Shown: positions 23,126 through 34,745 of the stretch, in pieces
Layout of the letters: the number at the start of each line of letters is the position of its first letter
Numbering within the stretch: the first letter of the stretch is position 1
Source of the DNA: Utricularia gibba
Lineage: Eukaryota; Streptophyta; Magnoliopsida; Lamiales; Lentibulariaceae
Reading direction: 5' to 3'
DNA: 64,000 bases
Assembly (NCBI GenBank): GCA_002189035.1
Contig: NEEC01000018.1
Location: 620,001 to 684,000 of the forward strand
Made by a program: the position numbers and the translations under genes
Notes under the pieces: generated by a model
What the model was told of the DNA's origin: nothing
The model's database searches: none
The model's input: only the letters and a program-made list of their open reading frames with translations

Positions 23126-25300
23126 ATGAGAATGAGGGTCCAGGGCGGGGCCTCGGCCTACTTCCGCCATTCGCTGCCGCCGCTTCTGGTGGCTTTGGCG
23201 GTTTTCAGTCTTTCCGGCATTGCTTCTGCTGGTGATCTTTATCTTTATTCCTCCCCACCGCCGCCGTATGAGTACAAGTCCCCCCCACCGCCACCATACA
23301 AATATGAATCTCCGCCTCCACCACCTTACAAATACGAATCTCCGCCTCCACCCCCATACGAGTACAAGTCCCCCCACCGTCACCATATGAGTACAAGTCT
23401 CCACCGCCGCCACCTTACAAATATGAATCTCCGCCTCCACCGCCGTATGAGTACAAGTCTCCACAGCCGCCACCTTACAAATATGAATCTCCGCCTCCAC
23501 CACCGTATGAGTACAAGTCTCCTCCTCCTCCACCATATGAGTACAAGTCTCCACCACCGCCACCTTATAAATATGAATCTCCTCCTCCACCACCGTATGT
23601 TTATAAATCTCCACCCCCACCGCCGTATGAGTACAAGTCTCCACCACCACCACCTTACAAATATGAATCTCCGCCACCACCACCGTACGTTTATAAATCT
23701 CCTCCTCCTCCTCCATATGAGTACAAGTCTCCACCACCGCCACCCTACAAATACGAATCTCCGCCTCCACCACCTTACAAATATGAATCTCCGCCGCCAC
23801 CGCCGTATGTTTACAAATCCCCCCCTCCTCCACCATATGAGTACAAGTCTCCACCACCGCCACCTTACAAATATGAATCTCCGCCACCACCGCCGTATGT
23901 TTATAAATCTCCCCTCCTCCACCATATGAGTACAAGTCTCCACCACCGCCGCCTTATGTGTACAAGTCTCCGCCACCACCACCTTACAAATACGAATCTC
24001 CTCCTCCACCACCATATGTTTATAAATCTCCACCTCCTCCACCATATGAGTACAAGTCTCCACCACCACCACCGTATGTTTACAAGTCTCCACCACCCCC
24101 GCCTTATGTGTATAAATCTCCACCTCCACCACCTTACAAATACGAATCTCCCCCACCACCACCATATGAGTACAAGTCTCCACCGCCACCACCTTACAAA
24201 TATGAATCTCCACCACCACCACCATATGTATACAAATCTCCCCCTCCACCATCATATGTGTATAAATCTCCTCCACCACCTTATGTGTACAAATCTCCCC
24301 CGCCACCCGAGAAGTCACCTCCTCCACCATACTACTACACTTCTCCACCACCTCCGGAGAAATATCCGCCCCTGCCACCTCCTTCAATAATTGTTAAGGT
24401 CGTCGGAAAAGTATATTGCTACAGGTGTTATAATTGGACATATCCAGAGAAATCCCACAGCAGAAAACATCTTGAAGGTACACATTCACTTATTTCCCAT
24501 GTTATTATATTACCAATGACTAGTGAAATTGTCAAATGAAATATTAGTTTCGCCTAGTTACATATTACATATAGATTCTGAGCAGAAAATGTCTTGGTTT
24601 CTTTGAAATAGGTGCCACTGTAGAGGTGACATGCAAGTTGGGTGACAAAGAAATAATTGGGTATGGTAAAACAAAAGACAACGGCAAGTACAGCATCACC
24701 CTCGAGGGATTCGACTACGACAAGTATGATGCAAAAGCATGCGTTGCAAAGCTCCATGCACCGCCTCCCAAGTCAGCATGCAATTTGGCAACGAATTTGA
24801 ATGGGGGAGAAAAGGGAGCTTATCTCAAACTCAAATCCAAAACCACATATGAAGTTGTTCTCTATTCTAGACCTTTTGCCTATGCTTCCAAGACACCATA
24901 TGAAATCTGCGAGAAGCATTCGCCACCTCCTTACATTTACTCCTCTCCTCCTCCGCCTCCCTACGTCTACAAATCTCCTCCTCCACCTCCTTATGTGTAC
25001 AAGTCACCACCACCACCCCCGTATGAGTACAAGTCCCCTCCTCCACCACCTTACAAATATGAATCTCCTCCTCCGCCTCCCTACGTCTACAAGTCTCCTC
25101 CTCCACCCCCTTATGTGTATAAATCTCCACCACCGCCACCTTACGAATACAAGTCTCCGCCACCACCTTACGTTTACAAATCACCTCCACCGCCGTCACC
25201 CTCACCTCCACCACCCTATGAGTACAAATCTCCACCGCCACCATCACCGACACCTTATCTCCCTTACATTTACTCATCCCCACCTCCACCCTACTACTAA
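23126..25300 (+). CDS. Extensin with a central Pollen Ole e 1 domain; two frame breaks
   Basis: A secreted cell-wall hydroxyproline-rich glycoprotein. Exon 1 is 23126-24477 and exon 2 is 24612-25300. Residues 1-35 are a signal peptide (cleavage after GIASA). A long arm of SPPPPPYEYK, SPPPPPYKYE and SPPPPPYVYK units follows; in such units proline is hydroxylated and arabinosylated, and the tyrosines can cross-link chains. Next comes an Ole e 1 domain (VVGKVYCYRCYNW to TPYEICEK) with six spaced cysteines, then a second SPPPPP arm that ends SSPPPPYY. The intron is phase 1 within the first part of the Ole e 1 domain. Two single-base losses break the frame: the C-run at 23370-23375 has 6 Cs where the unit at 23278 has 7, and the run at 23911-23914 has 4 where the frame needs 5. 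Adding both bases makes the total length divisible by three (680 residues). I read the gene as real and the breaks as probable consensus errors. Confidence 0.85.
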
Positions 25301-25332
25301 GAGGCTTCAAGTCTACTCGCCGCATCCATCAG

Positions 25333-25416
25333 GTAACTCTCGTTTCTATTTACAAAACGCTTTCACATTCAAAATTATTTTAGCTAACTATGTGATTTTG
25401 TGTTTTTCTTTTGCAG
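25333..25416 (+). other. Probable intron in the extensin 3' untranslated region
   Basis: CAG|GTAACT at 25330-25338 and TTTTGCAG at 25409-25416 bound an 84-bp pyrimidine-rich interval starting 32 bases after the stop codon. The mRNA end would lie between about 25,500 and 25,650. Confidence 0.45.
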
Positions 25417-25649
25417 CATTTCTTTCCATTTTCCAAATAAAAAGAGTCCTTCTGAAGCCCCGGATTATATTCAAAATTCAATTTCATAAGGTCTTCCTAG
25501 CACCAACCGCTTTCTCTGCTCCGATGTTATTAACTCCCGTGATTTCCATGTGGCTAAATCGCTGTTATTCAATCTACTTCAATGTTATATGTGGTGAATG
25601 GCGATTCAATTGCTTCTTTATTTACCAACTTTAACAGTAACCATATTAA

Positions 25650-28268
25650 CGGGGAAATCACGTAAATCTGAAGGCTAACACTTACATTCCGAATTGCGTG
25701 ATGCGGCCAAGACGAATGGCAACAGCATTGATCTTCCGATTGATATTATGAAAATAAATGAGGCTTTTGGAAACCTGAAGAAAAATGATAGCTCAATAAA
25801 TCCTCCATTTTTTCTGATGCATGAAAATGGTAGAATGACAAGTTCCCTAAAAAAGAATGATGTCTTCTTAACGCAAAATATGAAGAGTGTCGCAAAATAT
25901 TATGATAACAAGCCCTTAATTTCTCATGAAATTACATTAGGTCAAAACGGTCATGATTTCACCAACTCATAATCAAGCCCTACCCCCTATTTTCTCCACG
26001 GTAGGTTACATTATATAAGTTAAGTAATTAAATAGATCTAGTGATATATCAGTATTTGTGGTAGCAGGTGGGGAATTGGTAGGGGGAGTGGGTGAATCAA
26101 AGTGGCAGCCTGTTTATAGATATAGTTTGATTTTTCTGCTATACTCTTCCTTCATAAAATAATAATTGCTCGAATACAATCTTCCATGGTGAATAAGAAG
26201 GGTCATGGCGCAAATTGAGGCATATTATAAAGAGTTGTTAGTGTGTCGGTTGTTATGAAAACTGAACCGACCCAATCAACCAGGTTTTTTAGGGTTTTGC
26301 TTGTTGATAGGTTTGGGAGGATTGCAATGAGCATCTAGAGAAAGAAAAATATTCATATGATAAAATAATGGACTGCATCGTTCCAACGCAATTTAGACAT
26401 ACTTTTGAGAGTATTCGTTTACAGGATTAGACCAAATTGTCAAGCCTGAGTGCTCTCCCTGTTGAAGCTGACCGAGTTGAGGTGTTTGCGGCGAATCTCA
26501 AGGATACCAACTGTACAAATCAAGTGGGAAGCCACATGAGTTGGACGAGTGGCTGCCAGGCTGGAAGATGACATTGGACAAATCAAAATATTATCATGGA
26601 ATAACATCTTCACACCATTGGAAGAGGGCACATGGTAAATTAGTTCTCTTTTTTTTGTGTCAATTCTGTTGTTTTTATGTTTATAAAAGGCTGATGTTCA
26701 CAGCTTCTAAGATCATTCTTCGCTTACAATAAATCAATTTCCTTTTGGTTATTCTTCGATGCAAAACTCTCATTTTTTTTTAAATACAATCACTTGAGAG
26801 TTCATTCTATCTTTTGTCTATGACAAATACTTCATTAAATTTTTAAAACATTTATAGCTTTCCATTCAAGTACGATTTACAGTCTAATTTCGTTGGTGGG
26901 TTGCATCCTTTTTTGATGATTCCACCTCACAACCAAAATTTGAAATTGAAAGGAGCAGTAGATATTCGACTGTTTAGTATATCAATTCGTCAACCCAAAC
27001 AGGAAGTCTTCATGATATGGGGACAGCATTTGCAAGAGACAGCAGTTGTAGCCCACCATTTGGAATTTATCTCTTTCAGCTTGCCACCAGAGTTCGTATC
27101 ACGACATTTCAAGACCATGTGATAGCTATTGATCAGTTGTTTTCATATTTCTTTCTTCTGGTGGGGTTTGGAGGGAGCAGGTTATAACGTAAGAAACTGA
27201 AATTTGACATCTAGGTGAGTAGACCACTTTTTTGCTCCCAAATTTTGGATTTTTAGGCGTGTTTGCTCAAAATTTCAAAGGTTTCTAAATTTATTTATCT
27301 TGCATTCTAGACCATGTTCTAAATTTTAGAACTAAACAAATTAGAATACGAGCAAAAAATTAAAACTAAATCAATTATAATGTCTTCGAAAATAAACATT
27401 TTAATAAAGTTTTTATAACATTAATCGAGAGAATCCAACAATAATTGTTTTATTATTAACACAATAAATGAAGTAACCTATACATACATCTAAATTAGGG
27501 GTTGTTCGAACGATCTTTTACTGTCCTACGAAACTCTTATTGCCGTCCATCTTAATAATCTATAATTTTGTATTTTTCATGTTTCGTTATATATATTATT
27601 AGAAATTAATGATAAATTTTGATATTAAAAAAAAGAATAGGATCAAACAATAGCTCAACTCGGGAATCGGGATTAGATCTTTCTTTTGTCAACTAGAAAA
27701 AGGAGTTTATCCTTCGTTTTTTTCACAATTTCCAACATGTAGTCATTTAATCAGCCACTAATAACATATAGAAATTTAAATTTTAATTCTCAGTGGAACG
27801 AACGGCTCTTATTCAGTCACACCGAAAACGTCAACTTTGATAGGCAAAGATTCATTTTTATAGGAAAAATAATTGTTTTTCCTGATTGAATTTAGAGTAA
27901 TCGATTCTAAATTTATTGGGAAAATATTTTCCCATCATATCGGTCGTAATCAGAGTCAAATATTTCAAATATTTAGCATCTTTAAATTTTGGTTTTTGGG
28001 GTCTTTTATTTAATAAAGTGGTTGATAACAAATTTTAAATTAAACCGATTATTTAATTTAAAAATGATTTTAGATAAATTTAAATCTTTTATAGGTGTTT
28101 ATTGAAGATAAAAGAAAGAGTATGATTTATGTTAAATTTTCTGTATGCAGTTATCCAACGTATTTAAATCTATGTATCAAACAACCTTCAAATTGAAATT
28201 TCGTAAACTGTATCTTATCTTAAGCCATATAACTAAAATTTTAAACAAACTACTTGGCACTAGATTTA
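25650..28268. other. Intergenic, no gene identified
   Basis: AT-rich spacer. Open frames at 25694-25972 (92 residues, plus), 26541-26732 and 26901-27122 have no recognisable domain, splice pattern or neighbours that would support them. The stretch 26,400-27,120 is less AT-rich than its surroundings and may be a remnant of a gene that I cannot name. Confidence 0.4.
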
Positions 28269-28987
28269 GGCAGTATTTGGTACTTGGGTTTGGATTCGGA
28301 CATGATTTAGATTATTAGAATTTCTTCAAAGAAAGTTTTAGAGGTATCAATTGGAAGCCATCCACACTACTGGTGTGCTTTGTTGGGTTGACATGGAGGG
28401 TTTTATGGGAAAGAAAATGTTTTTCCATTTCGTTGGCTAGTTAATTTATCTGTGAATAAAGAAAAATCATCAAAATCGATAAAAAAACATTAGGATTTGG
28501 TGGATTTTATTTTTATCATGAGAGAAAGAACAAAAAAATATTAATAAAATACGATTTCTCTCAAATCATTTCTTCATGATAAAGAACCAAAATTCATTGG
28601 TCTATCTCATTGATGTCTATTTATATATTTGGATGGGAATTTTTTCAATATTTAATATAAGATTGTTGCTACTTTTTTTCAATCGGTTCTGCCGTGAACT
28701 TTTTTCCTTTTACTTCCCTTGATATTCCACATATAAATGCTAGCCCAATTGTCATACCAAGGCAACAACTCCAGAATAAGTAAACAACAGCATACAAAAA
28801 TCTTAGAAAAAGGATTGTTGTTCATGCCAAAGTGTAGAAAAGTTAGATTTGACAATTAGTATGTAGTTATGTAGTTTACATATACAAAAACCTTAAAACT
28901 CACATACTAAACACATTTGTGTTTTTAAACCCATAAGGCTCATTTGAAAATATCTAAATAAATTTAACACTAGTATCAAATAAGCCC
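28269..28987. mobile_element. Candidate Tourist-like MITE (Harbinger-derived)
   Basis: A 719-bp non-coding block with imperfect terminal inverted repeats: GGCAGTATTTGGTACT at the left and, on the other strand, GGGCTTATTTGATACT at the right. The flanking triplets are TTA (left) and TAA (right), which is close to, but not a perfect case of, the 3-bp TWA duplication of Harbinger elements. Confidence 0.45.
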
Positions 28988-29565
28988 TAAATGAATTTAT
29001 TGAAATTGAATTTGAGTGAAAAATGAATAAATGTCACCACGAATGGAGAAAAAACACCGCACTCAATTAAGAGCTTGTTTAGCCGGAAATCAAATATTAT
29101 CACTACTATAGATGCAATCAAGACGAAAGGCCCATCCATAATAATTTTCATTATTCATAGTTGGGCTAACTGGAAGCCCATGGATTTTGAAATTTTAGAA
29201 TTCCCCAGGCCCGAATTCGTTGGGTGTAGGGTTGCAGTAATTAAGATAATCGGCACCAGCATTCTTCTTCGTTCTCGGTGGCCATCTCAAAAAAGCCCTA
29301 ACTCAGGCAGGTGCGTGTTGCAGGGGCTTGTCTCCGGGTGTTGATTCATTTCATCATTTTATTTTGCATTTACATTTTAACTTTTGTCGTTGGGCTAATG
29401 GCGATTTTCTACATTGAATTGGTGTAGTTCGACCGTGGTTAAATTTTTTCAGTATGGACGTCATTTTTCGCCATTCTTGTATTTGCGAACTTAATGAGTT
29501 TTGTTGCAAATTTCTTTGCTCACAGAAAATTTTTGGACGCAAGTCCAATTCGTCATCGAGTTAAC

Positions 29566-30557
29566 ATGAAGCTCGTAAGGTGCGGGTTCACTTTTTCGTT
29601 TTGTTATTTAGGTATTGAAATTTATTGTACAGTGGTAACTAATTTTGCAGGTTTTTGATGAAACTGACGAATGAGACTGTTTCTCTTGAGCTCAAGAATG
29701 GCACTGTTGTCCATGGTACCATTATAGGTAAATTCTTCCACCTCTTTATGGCTTTCGAGTTCTTTTCTTCCACCTGAGTTGTTCTTATGTCCTTTTGAGC
29801 ATTTTTACTTTGTAATTTAGAAGAGGAACTACTAGTGCTTGAAGCAACATAGAGTGTTATAAACCGTAAAAAGGCAGTTTGGAAGTATGCCCCATTTTTG
29901 TCAATTAAGATGTTGGCATCGAAATGGTTCATTAGTTTTGATAACACGCTGCACGTACGCATTGTAGATTGATTCCCGTATGTCTACAAAGGGACATCTA
30001 ATGGTAGTGAATTGGAAAAATAGGACGATTTTTAACTTTTCTGTTTAGAAAAAAAGTACTGGTGTTGAATTGATGGCATTAATTTGGGAAAAAGAGTTTA
30101 CAGTCATTAAAAATGCTGCCATATCCTGAAATGTCTAAGAATAAGCACCCGTGGTGCTAACAGGTGTTGATGTCAGCATGAACACCCACTTGAAGACTGT
30201 GAAACTGACACTGAAGGGAAAGAACCCCATCACCCTTGATCATCTAAGCGTTAGGGGAAATAACATCCGCTATTATATTCTCCCGGACAGCTTAAACCTT
30301 GAAACTTTACTTGTTGAGGAGACTCCAAGGGTCAAGCCAAAGAAGCCAACTACAGGTACACATCATTCACATATTCCAACTAGATATGGGTTCCCTCGTA
30401 CCCTGATGTGAAGTATTATTGTTTTATCTGATGATGCTATCGCAAAAATACAGGGAGACCAGTGGGACGAGGTCGGGCAGAGGACGTGGCCGTGGGCGTG
30501 GTCGAGGGCGTTAGCTGCTGCCGTTGCTCCGATCCTTGGTTTTCAGTTGCAAAATGA
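29566..30557 (+). CDS. Small nuclear ribonucleoprotein Sm D1, C-terminal tail shifted
   Basis: SmD1 is one of the seven Sm proteins that ring U1, U2, U4 and U5 snRNA in the nucleus. Exons are 29566-29579, 29651-29727, 30164-30355 and 30454 on. The Sm fold is complete: [20 protein letters not shown] and NGTVVHGTI (Sm1), then [32 protein letters not shown] (Sm2) and [15 protein letters not shown]. The family ends in a run of Arg-Gly pairs, the site of symmetric arginine methylation and of SMN-type binding. Here, after RPVGRGR (30471-30480), the frame slips: as written it reads on to TGA at 30555-30557 without the run. One base added at this point restores the RG run up to TAG at 30512-30514 and gives 114 residues, the normal length. 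All introns are GT-AG. Confidence 0.92.
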
Positions 30558-30559
30558 AG

Positions 30560-31044
30560 AAGGTTTTTCTTCACTAGCTATGTGTTAATGATGTTTCGCT
30601 GACTGCCCTTGTTTAAGAAAGGGTGTAACATCCATGTGGAGACTGTAGATGCAACAATGTTTCTTGAGCATCCGTGCGAAGAAGGGTTGTGCGGTTTTCC
30701 ATTTTTTTACTCTCTGACATTGAAAGCATGCGTAGTGCAGTAATAGATGAAAAATGGGAAGTGATGGGGGACAGTCGTTTGGAATCTGATATGGATTAAA
30801 TCAGATGATGTTAATCCTGTGTAGCTCCCAAAATTTTAAGCTATGTTTTAAAACCCAGTCGAAGATCAACGACCGCATACAAAAATGGGTTTATTAGGGA
30901 GTTTTTAATAATTTTTAATCTTTTCTGTTCGTCTTATTCCTTTTTCACGAATAAGATATTATTAATTTCTTATTTTCATTATTGAAAATTTATTGCATCA
31001 TGGGTAAAGTTTGTATTTGTTTTCTGATCTTTGATTTATAATCT
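30560..31044. other. SmD1 3' region and spacer
   Basis: The first 200-250 bases are probably the SmD1 3' untranslated region. The remainder is AT-rich and I see nothing in it. Confidence 0.4.
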
Positions 31045-31689
31045 TTAGAGTGTGTTTGGTTTGTATATATGAAATGGATATAAGTGAGTTAATAAAATAT
31101 ATCTTTATTTGGTATATTACTAAATGTTTAACTAGTATTTAAATCAAAACTCATAAAATTCTTCATAAATTCAATTTGAGGGTATATATTAAATCCATTA
31201 GTTATATGGATTTTGAGAATACCAAATTTAACTTTTGACAATTTTTACTTTTTAATTACCCAAAAATTGAAAAAATAAAATGAATTATTGCAACAAGCAA
31301 GGAAGACTGGCGACAATTATCTTTGTAAAGAGGGTTGAATGGCCAACTTGGATGTGAATGGTTGGAAGATTGATGCCAATCAATAGAATCAAATGATGGT
31401 AAATTGTTGAGGACCTCAGCAATCCCTAGGACCATCCTCAATCAAGATAAAATTTACATACAATAATTTCAATTTTTATTTTGTGTATAACCTAATAATT
31501 TTATAATGGATAAAATACTTATTGTATTTAGTTATTAACATTAATCAAATTATTTGATTAGAAAATTATTATTTTTCTAACTTATGTCTTTTATTTACAA
31601 TATTGATATGTCATACGAACGAGAGTTGATTTTTTTACAAATGTCAAGTTTGATTATATTGAAATACATCTTCATTATGTATTTGATAT

Positions 31690-32062
31690 AGTGTTTTAAA
31701 ATCATGGGTTCGACCCATGGTTCGACCCGATTAAGTCCAAATCCATACTTTTATGGGTTGGATCTAATTCAATTCTTTTACTTTCATTTTTTTTTTTTTT
31801 AAATTTTTTATATATTATTTGAATAAGATAATAAACCATTAAAATGATTTAATGTAATATTATCAATTTTTTATGTATATATATTTAATTTTTCTATATT
31901 TTTAGTATTTTGATAATTAAAGTATGCTTTTATATTTATAATTTAATATTTTAATAAATATAATTAAAATTTATCGAATCCGGTTCAACCCATATTAAAA
32001 ATGGGTTCAACCCAAACCATAACAAAACGGTTCAATGGGTTTAACCCGTTTTTAAAACACTG
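31690..32062. mobile_element. MITE-like element with 9-bp target duplication
   Basis: A 373-bp AT-rich unit. Its left end is AGTGTTTTAAAATCATGGGTT, and its right end on the other strand is CAGTGTTTTAAAAACGGGTT, so the inverted repeats match over about 12 bases and more loosely beyond. The 9 bases ATTTGATAT stand directly on both sides (31681-31689 and 32063-32071). A 9-bp duplication is typical of Mutator-like elements; hAT elements make 8. There is no coding capacity. It inserted next to the transposase start of Harbinger element 1. Confidence 0.75.
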
Positions 32063-32064
32063 AT

Positions 32065-33180
32065 TTGATATCAATACGAGATAATGCTCCATATATATGT
32101 TACAGATACTTTATGTTGAATCGAATACTAAAGCAAATATCAAACTTGAGTAATTTAATCAATGATTACAACAACATTGCATTAGAAGAAGTGAGAATGG
32201 ACAATCATGTTTTTGGGAGATTATATTACATATTGAAGAATTATGTTCAATTATGTAGTTCAAAATATGTCTCTATAAGTGAAATTGTAACTTAATTTCT
32301 TGGTGTCTTGGTACATCATCACAAGCAACATGTAAAAAAAGGAAATTATAGGAGATCAATTTAGATAATTAGCAAAAATTTTCATAAAATATTTTCAATA
32401 GTTCTAAGTCTTCATGATAAATTTCTTATAAAGCCACAATCATATAATGAAGATATATCATATGACTTCAAGTATTTTTTGATATGTATATTAATTGTAT
32501 TGTTATATTGTTATATTTTATAATATTAATATGAAAATATTAAATATATAGAATTTTGTAGAACCTTTAGGTAATACATATATCAATGTCAGAGTTTACA
32601 CAAGTATGAGGTGATGTATATGATCTACTATTTGTAGCATATCCTTCCCAATCACTAAGAGTATATATAAAATTTAACTTGATATCACAAACTCCTAAAA
32701 TATTTATTGAGATAGTTGAGTGCTACGTGATGCTCTTACAAGAGAAAATGAATTACACGTGCGCAAAGTTAAAGTTTAACATTATCATATATTAGTAATG
32801 CTCAATTCTTAAATGTATTGTACATCAATTTATTTTGTAAGAAATTACTTATTATGTGATAACAATTATATCAACAGTGAAAGTTGTTTGACACTTTATC
32901 ACAATACTCATTATCAATTGAAAGAATTTGGTGCAAAAAATCAAGTCCCTTAGAATGCCAAAGAATTATTTAATATGAGATATGCAAAGATATAAAATGT
33001 TATTGAGTGAGCATGAGCTATATTGAAAATGCATTGAGGTATTCTACCCCATTAAGACTCAAAATCATATTATTTTGTCATGTATTTTACTGTATAACTT
33101 CATACATATGAAAATGACGTATGATTCAATAGAAACAGAAATCCCATGAGAAAAACAACAATGAAGATAATGAATAAAAT
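32065..33180 (+). pseudogene. Harbinger transposase relic of element 1
   Basis: The first part (32065-32295) is open and reads EEVRMDNHVFGRLYYILKNY and SSKYVSISEIV, the helix-turn-helix-like N-terminal domain (DUF8040) of plant Harbinger transposases. Further on, across stops and shifts, I read SLHDKFLIKPQ near 32,410, then EGSASDSRVL-like and ALTRENELH-like pieces near 32,700-32,770 (DDE domain), and PKNAKELFNMRYAKI near 32,955 followed by a CFG-LK-like end. The protein cannot be made in this form. Confidence 0.7.
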
Positions 33181-33312
33181 AAACATCAGGAAATATTTAT
33201 TTTCGAGATTGAGTCATCACAAGTATGGATAAGTTGAAGGGATGATATCTAAAACAATATATAGAATTCATATATGAGAATTTAAATGTGAAAATAATGT
33301 TATTGATATTAT

Positions 33313-33382
33313 TTTCATTATGACATTGATTATTGAAAAAATAAGGATCACATATTTCATTATGACATTGATTATTGAAAAA
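33313..33382. repeat. 26-bp tandem-like duplication
   Basis: The sequence TCATTATGACATTGATTATTG with a short A-run occurs at 33313-33338 and again at 33357-33382, separated by 18 bases. It lies between the two relic genes of Harbinger element 1. Confidence 0.7.
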
Positions 33383-33789
33383 TGACATAAATACTTATAA
33401 CCAAAAGTTGTTTCTATGAACAAACACTAATTAGTTCAAGTTTGCATGTTTAAATAAAATAAAAGTACTCAAGGGTGATTTCACCTCACATGCAATATTT
33501 TAACATCTACCAAATAATTCATAGTAGAGGTTTTGAATAATTTCTACACGAGCTGGAATACTTGCCTAGAGATGTAAAAATGTTCTCACAAATTTTGGTT
33601 AACTAAGAAATTGAGATTTAAATAGGTATACTTCGAATGCATCGAGTAACTTCACGTTGTTGCTCTTACACTTAGCACCTCCCAATTTAAAGACAATTGC
33701 TTCTATGGCAACAGTTGTTCGCTTGTCAAAACCTTTAAACTCCATCATAAAATATGAGTTTCTTATCGACTTTTTCCATTTCTTGTTGC

Positions 33790-34370
33790 TCTTGCTCTGA
33801 GAATTGGCGTCTAGTGATCCAATGTCATCAAAAAAAAGTATTAGAGTCTGTTGTGACTATAGTAAAAGCATCATTTCTCCCATAATAATGTGATGATGAT
33901 GATACAAATATTTCTAAGGGTGCAAAAGCTTGTTGTGCTGCATCATGTAATCCAACAACCACTTCCCTAATTGCACGATCCTTGCCAAAAATTTCAGACC
34001 CAATATCAAACAAAGACCAAGTCTTCATATATGACTATCACAAATATATACAAATGATATAATGATATGTATAAATAATCAGTATGCTAATATGTTAATA
34101 TCATACGGTTTCTATTTTATCCCACAACTCAGGAGCATCATCAATCATATTAGTTGTTGGATTCCATCTTATCCCACGTTGGAATAGAATTTCTAAAAGT
34201 AAATAATATTGTGTCTTTCAATTATCAACTTTGGAACTAATGCATGATTGACACGTAAATCAATTCCTGATTGGAACTTCAATTGATCCATGATATCTTG
34301 TTCAAAAATCATTTTCAGCTTTCCATCCTTCTTCAATAGTTGTTTTCAATGTTACCACTAATTATTTTTC
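33790..34370 (-). pseudogene. Myb/SANT-like companion gene of Harbinger element 1
   Basis: On the minus strand, across an in-frame stop and an intron-like break, the reading runs from LLLEILFQRGIRWNPTTNMI and DDAPELWDKIE (about 34,200-34,105) to SLFDIGSEIFGKDRAI (about 34,015) and an Ala-rich middle. The order W-N-(P)-T-T-x-x-I, then D-x-x-E-x-W and then F-G-K-D-R-A is that of plant Myb/SANT-like proteins (Myb_DNA-bind_3 type) which act as partner of the Harbinger transposase in DNA binding and nuclear import. It points toward the transposase. Confidence 0.6.
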
Positions 34371-34529
34371 ATCTTGTGAACTCTTTTGACATTTTTTTTA
34401 TTGATTATATAAGAATTCATAACTCACAATTTGGAAAAATTAATATAAATAATATTGATCAATAAATACACTATAGTAATAATATTATATGTTGTTATTA
34501 ATAGAGATTTGTGGCTTAGTAATGTATCG

Positions 34530-34745
34530 TGCCATCAATGATGATGCTTTGGAAATACACGCCATCACTAATGGTGCTTTAGAAATACATGCCGCAGAGC
34601 GCCATCACTCATGACGCTTCGGAATCGGTGCAGCATGGCACTATCATTGATGGTGCCTTTCTACATGGCACCATCAATGATGGCGCCTTGCAGCAAGGTG
34701 CCATCCGTAGTGGCACCTCGCTACGTTCTCCCCTCCCATTCTTGA
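34530..34745. repeat. Array of six short palindromic units
   Basis: Within about 215 bases there are six imperfect palindromes of 17-21 bases built on GGTGCCATCA...TGATGGCACC. Examples are GCCATCACTAATGGTGC (34563), GGCACTATCATTGATGGTGC (34636), GGCACCATCAATGATGGCGC (34667) and GGTGCCATCCGTAGTGGCAC (34698). They are spaced 25-45 bases apart and are far richer in GC than the surroundings. They lie inside Harbinger element 1. Each could fold as a small hairpin. Confidence 0.6.

Noticed and set aside
23370-23914. Programmed frameshifting in the extensin
   Set aside because: Two shifts at C-runs with no slippery site or stem context of known plant type; missing bases are simpler, since the neighbouring identical unit has the expected run length.
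23087-24387. Long antisense open frames (282 and 335 codons) opposite the extensin arm, with ETCTHMVEE-type repeats
   Set aside because: They are the reverse reading of the regular CCACCACC-type codons; a repeat with few A/T third positions leaves all frames open. No promoter, signal or domain.
24801-25634. Plus-strand frame of 277 codons rich in His and Leu over the second extensin arm
   Set aside because: It is a shifted reading of the same SPPPPPY repeats; the Ole e 1 domain is in the other frame.
31690-32062. tRNA or tRNA-derived SINE, because GGGTTCGACCC looks like a T-arm
   Set aside because: No cloverleaf can be formed; the motif is part of the inverted repeat of the MITE.
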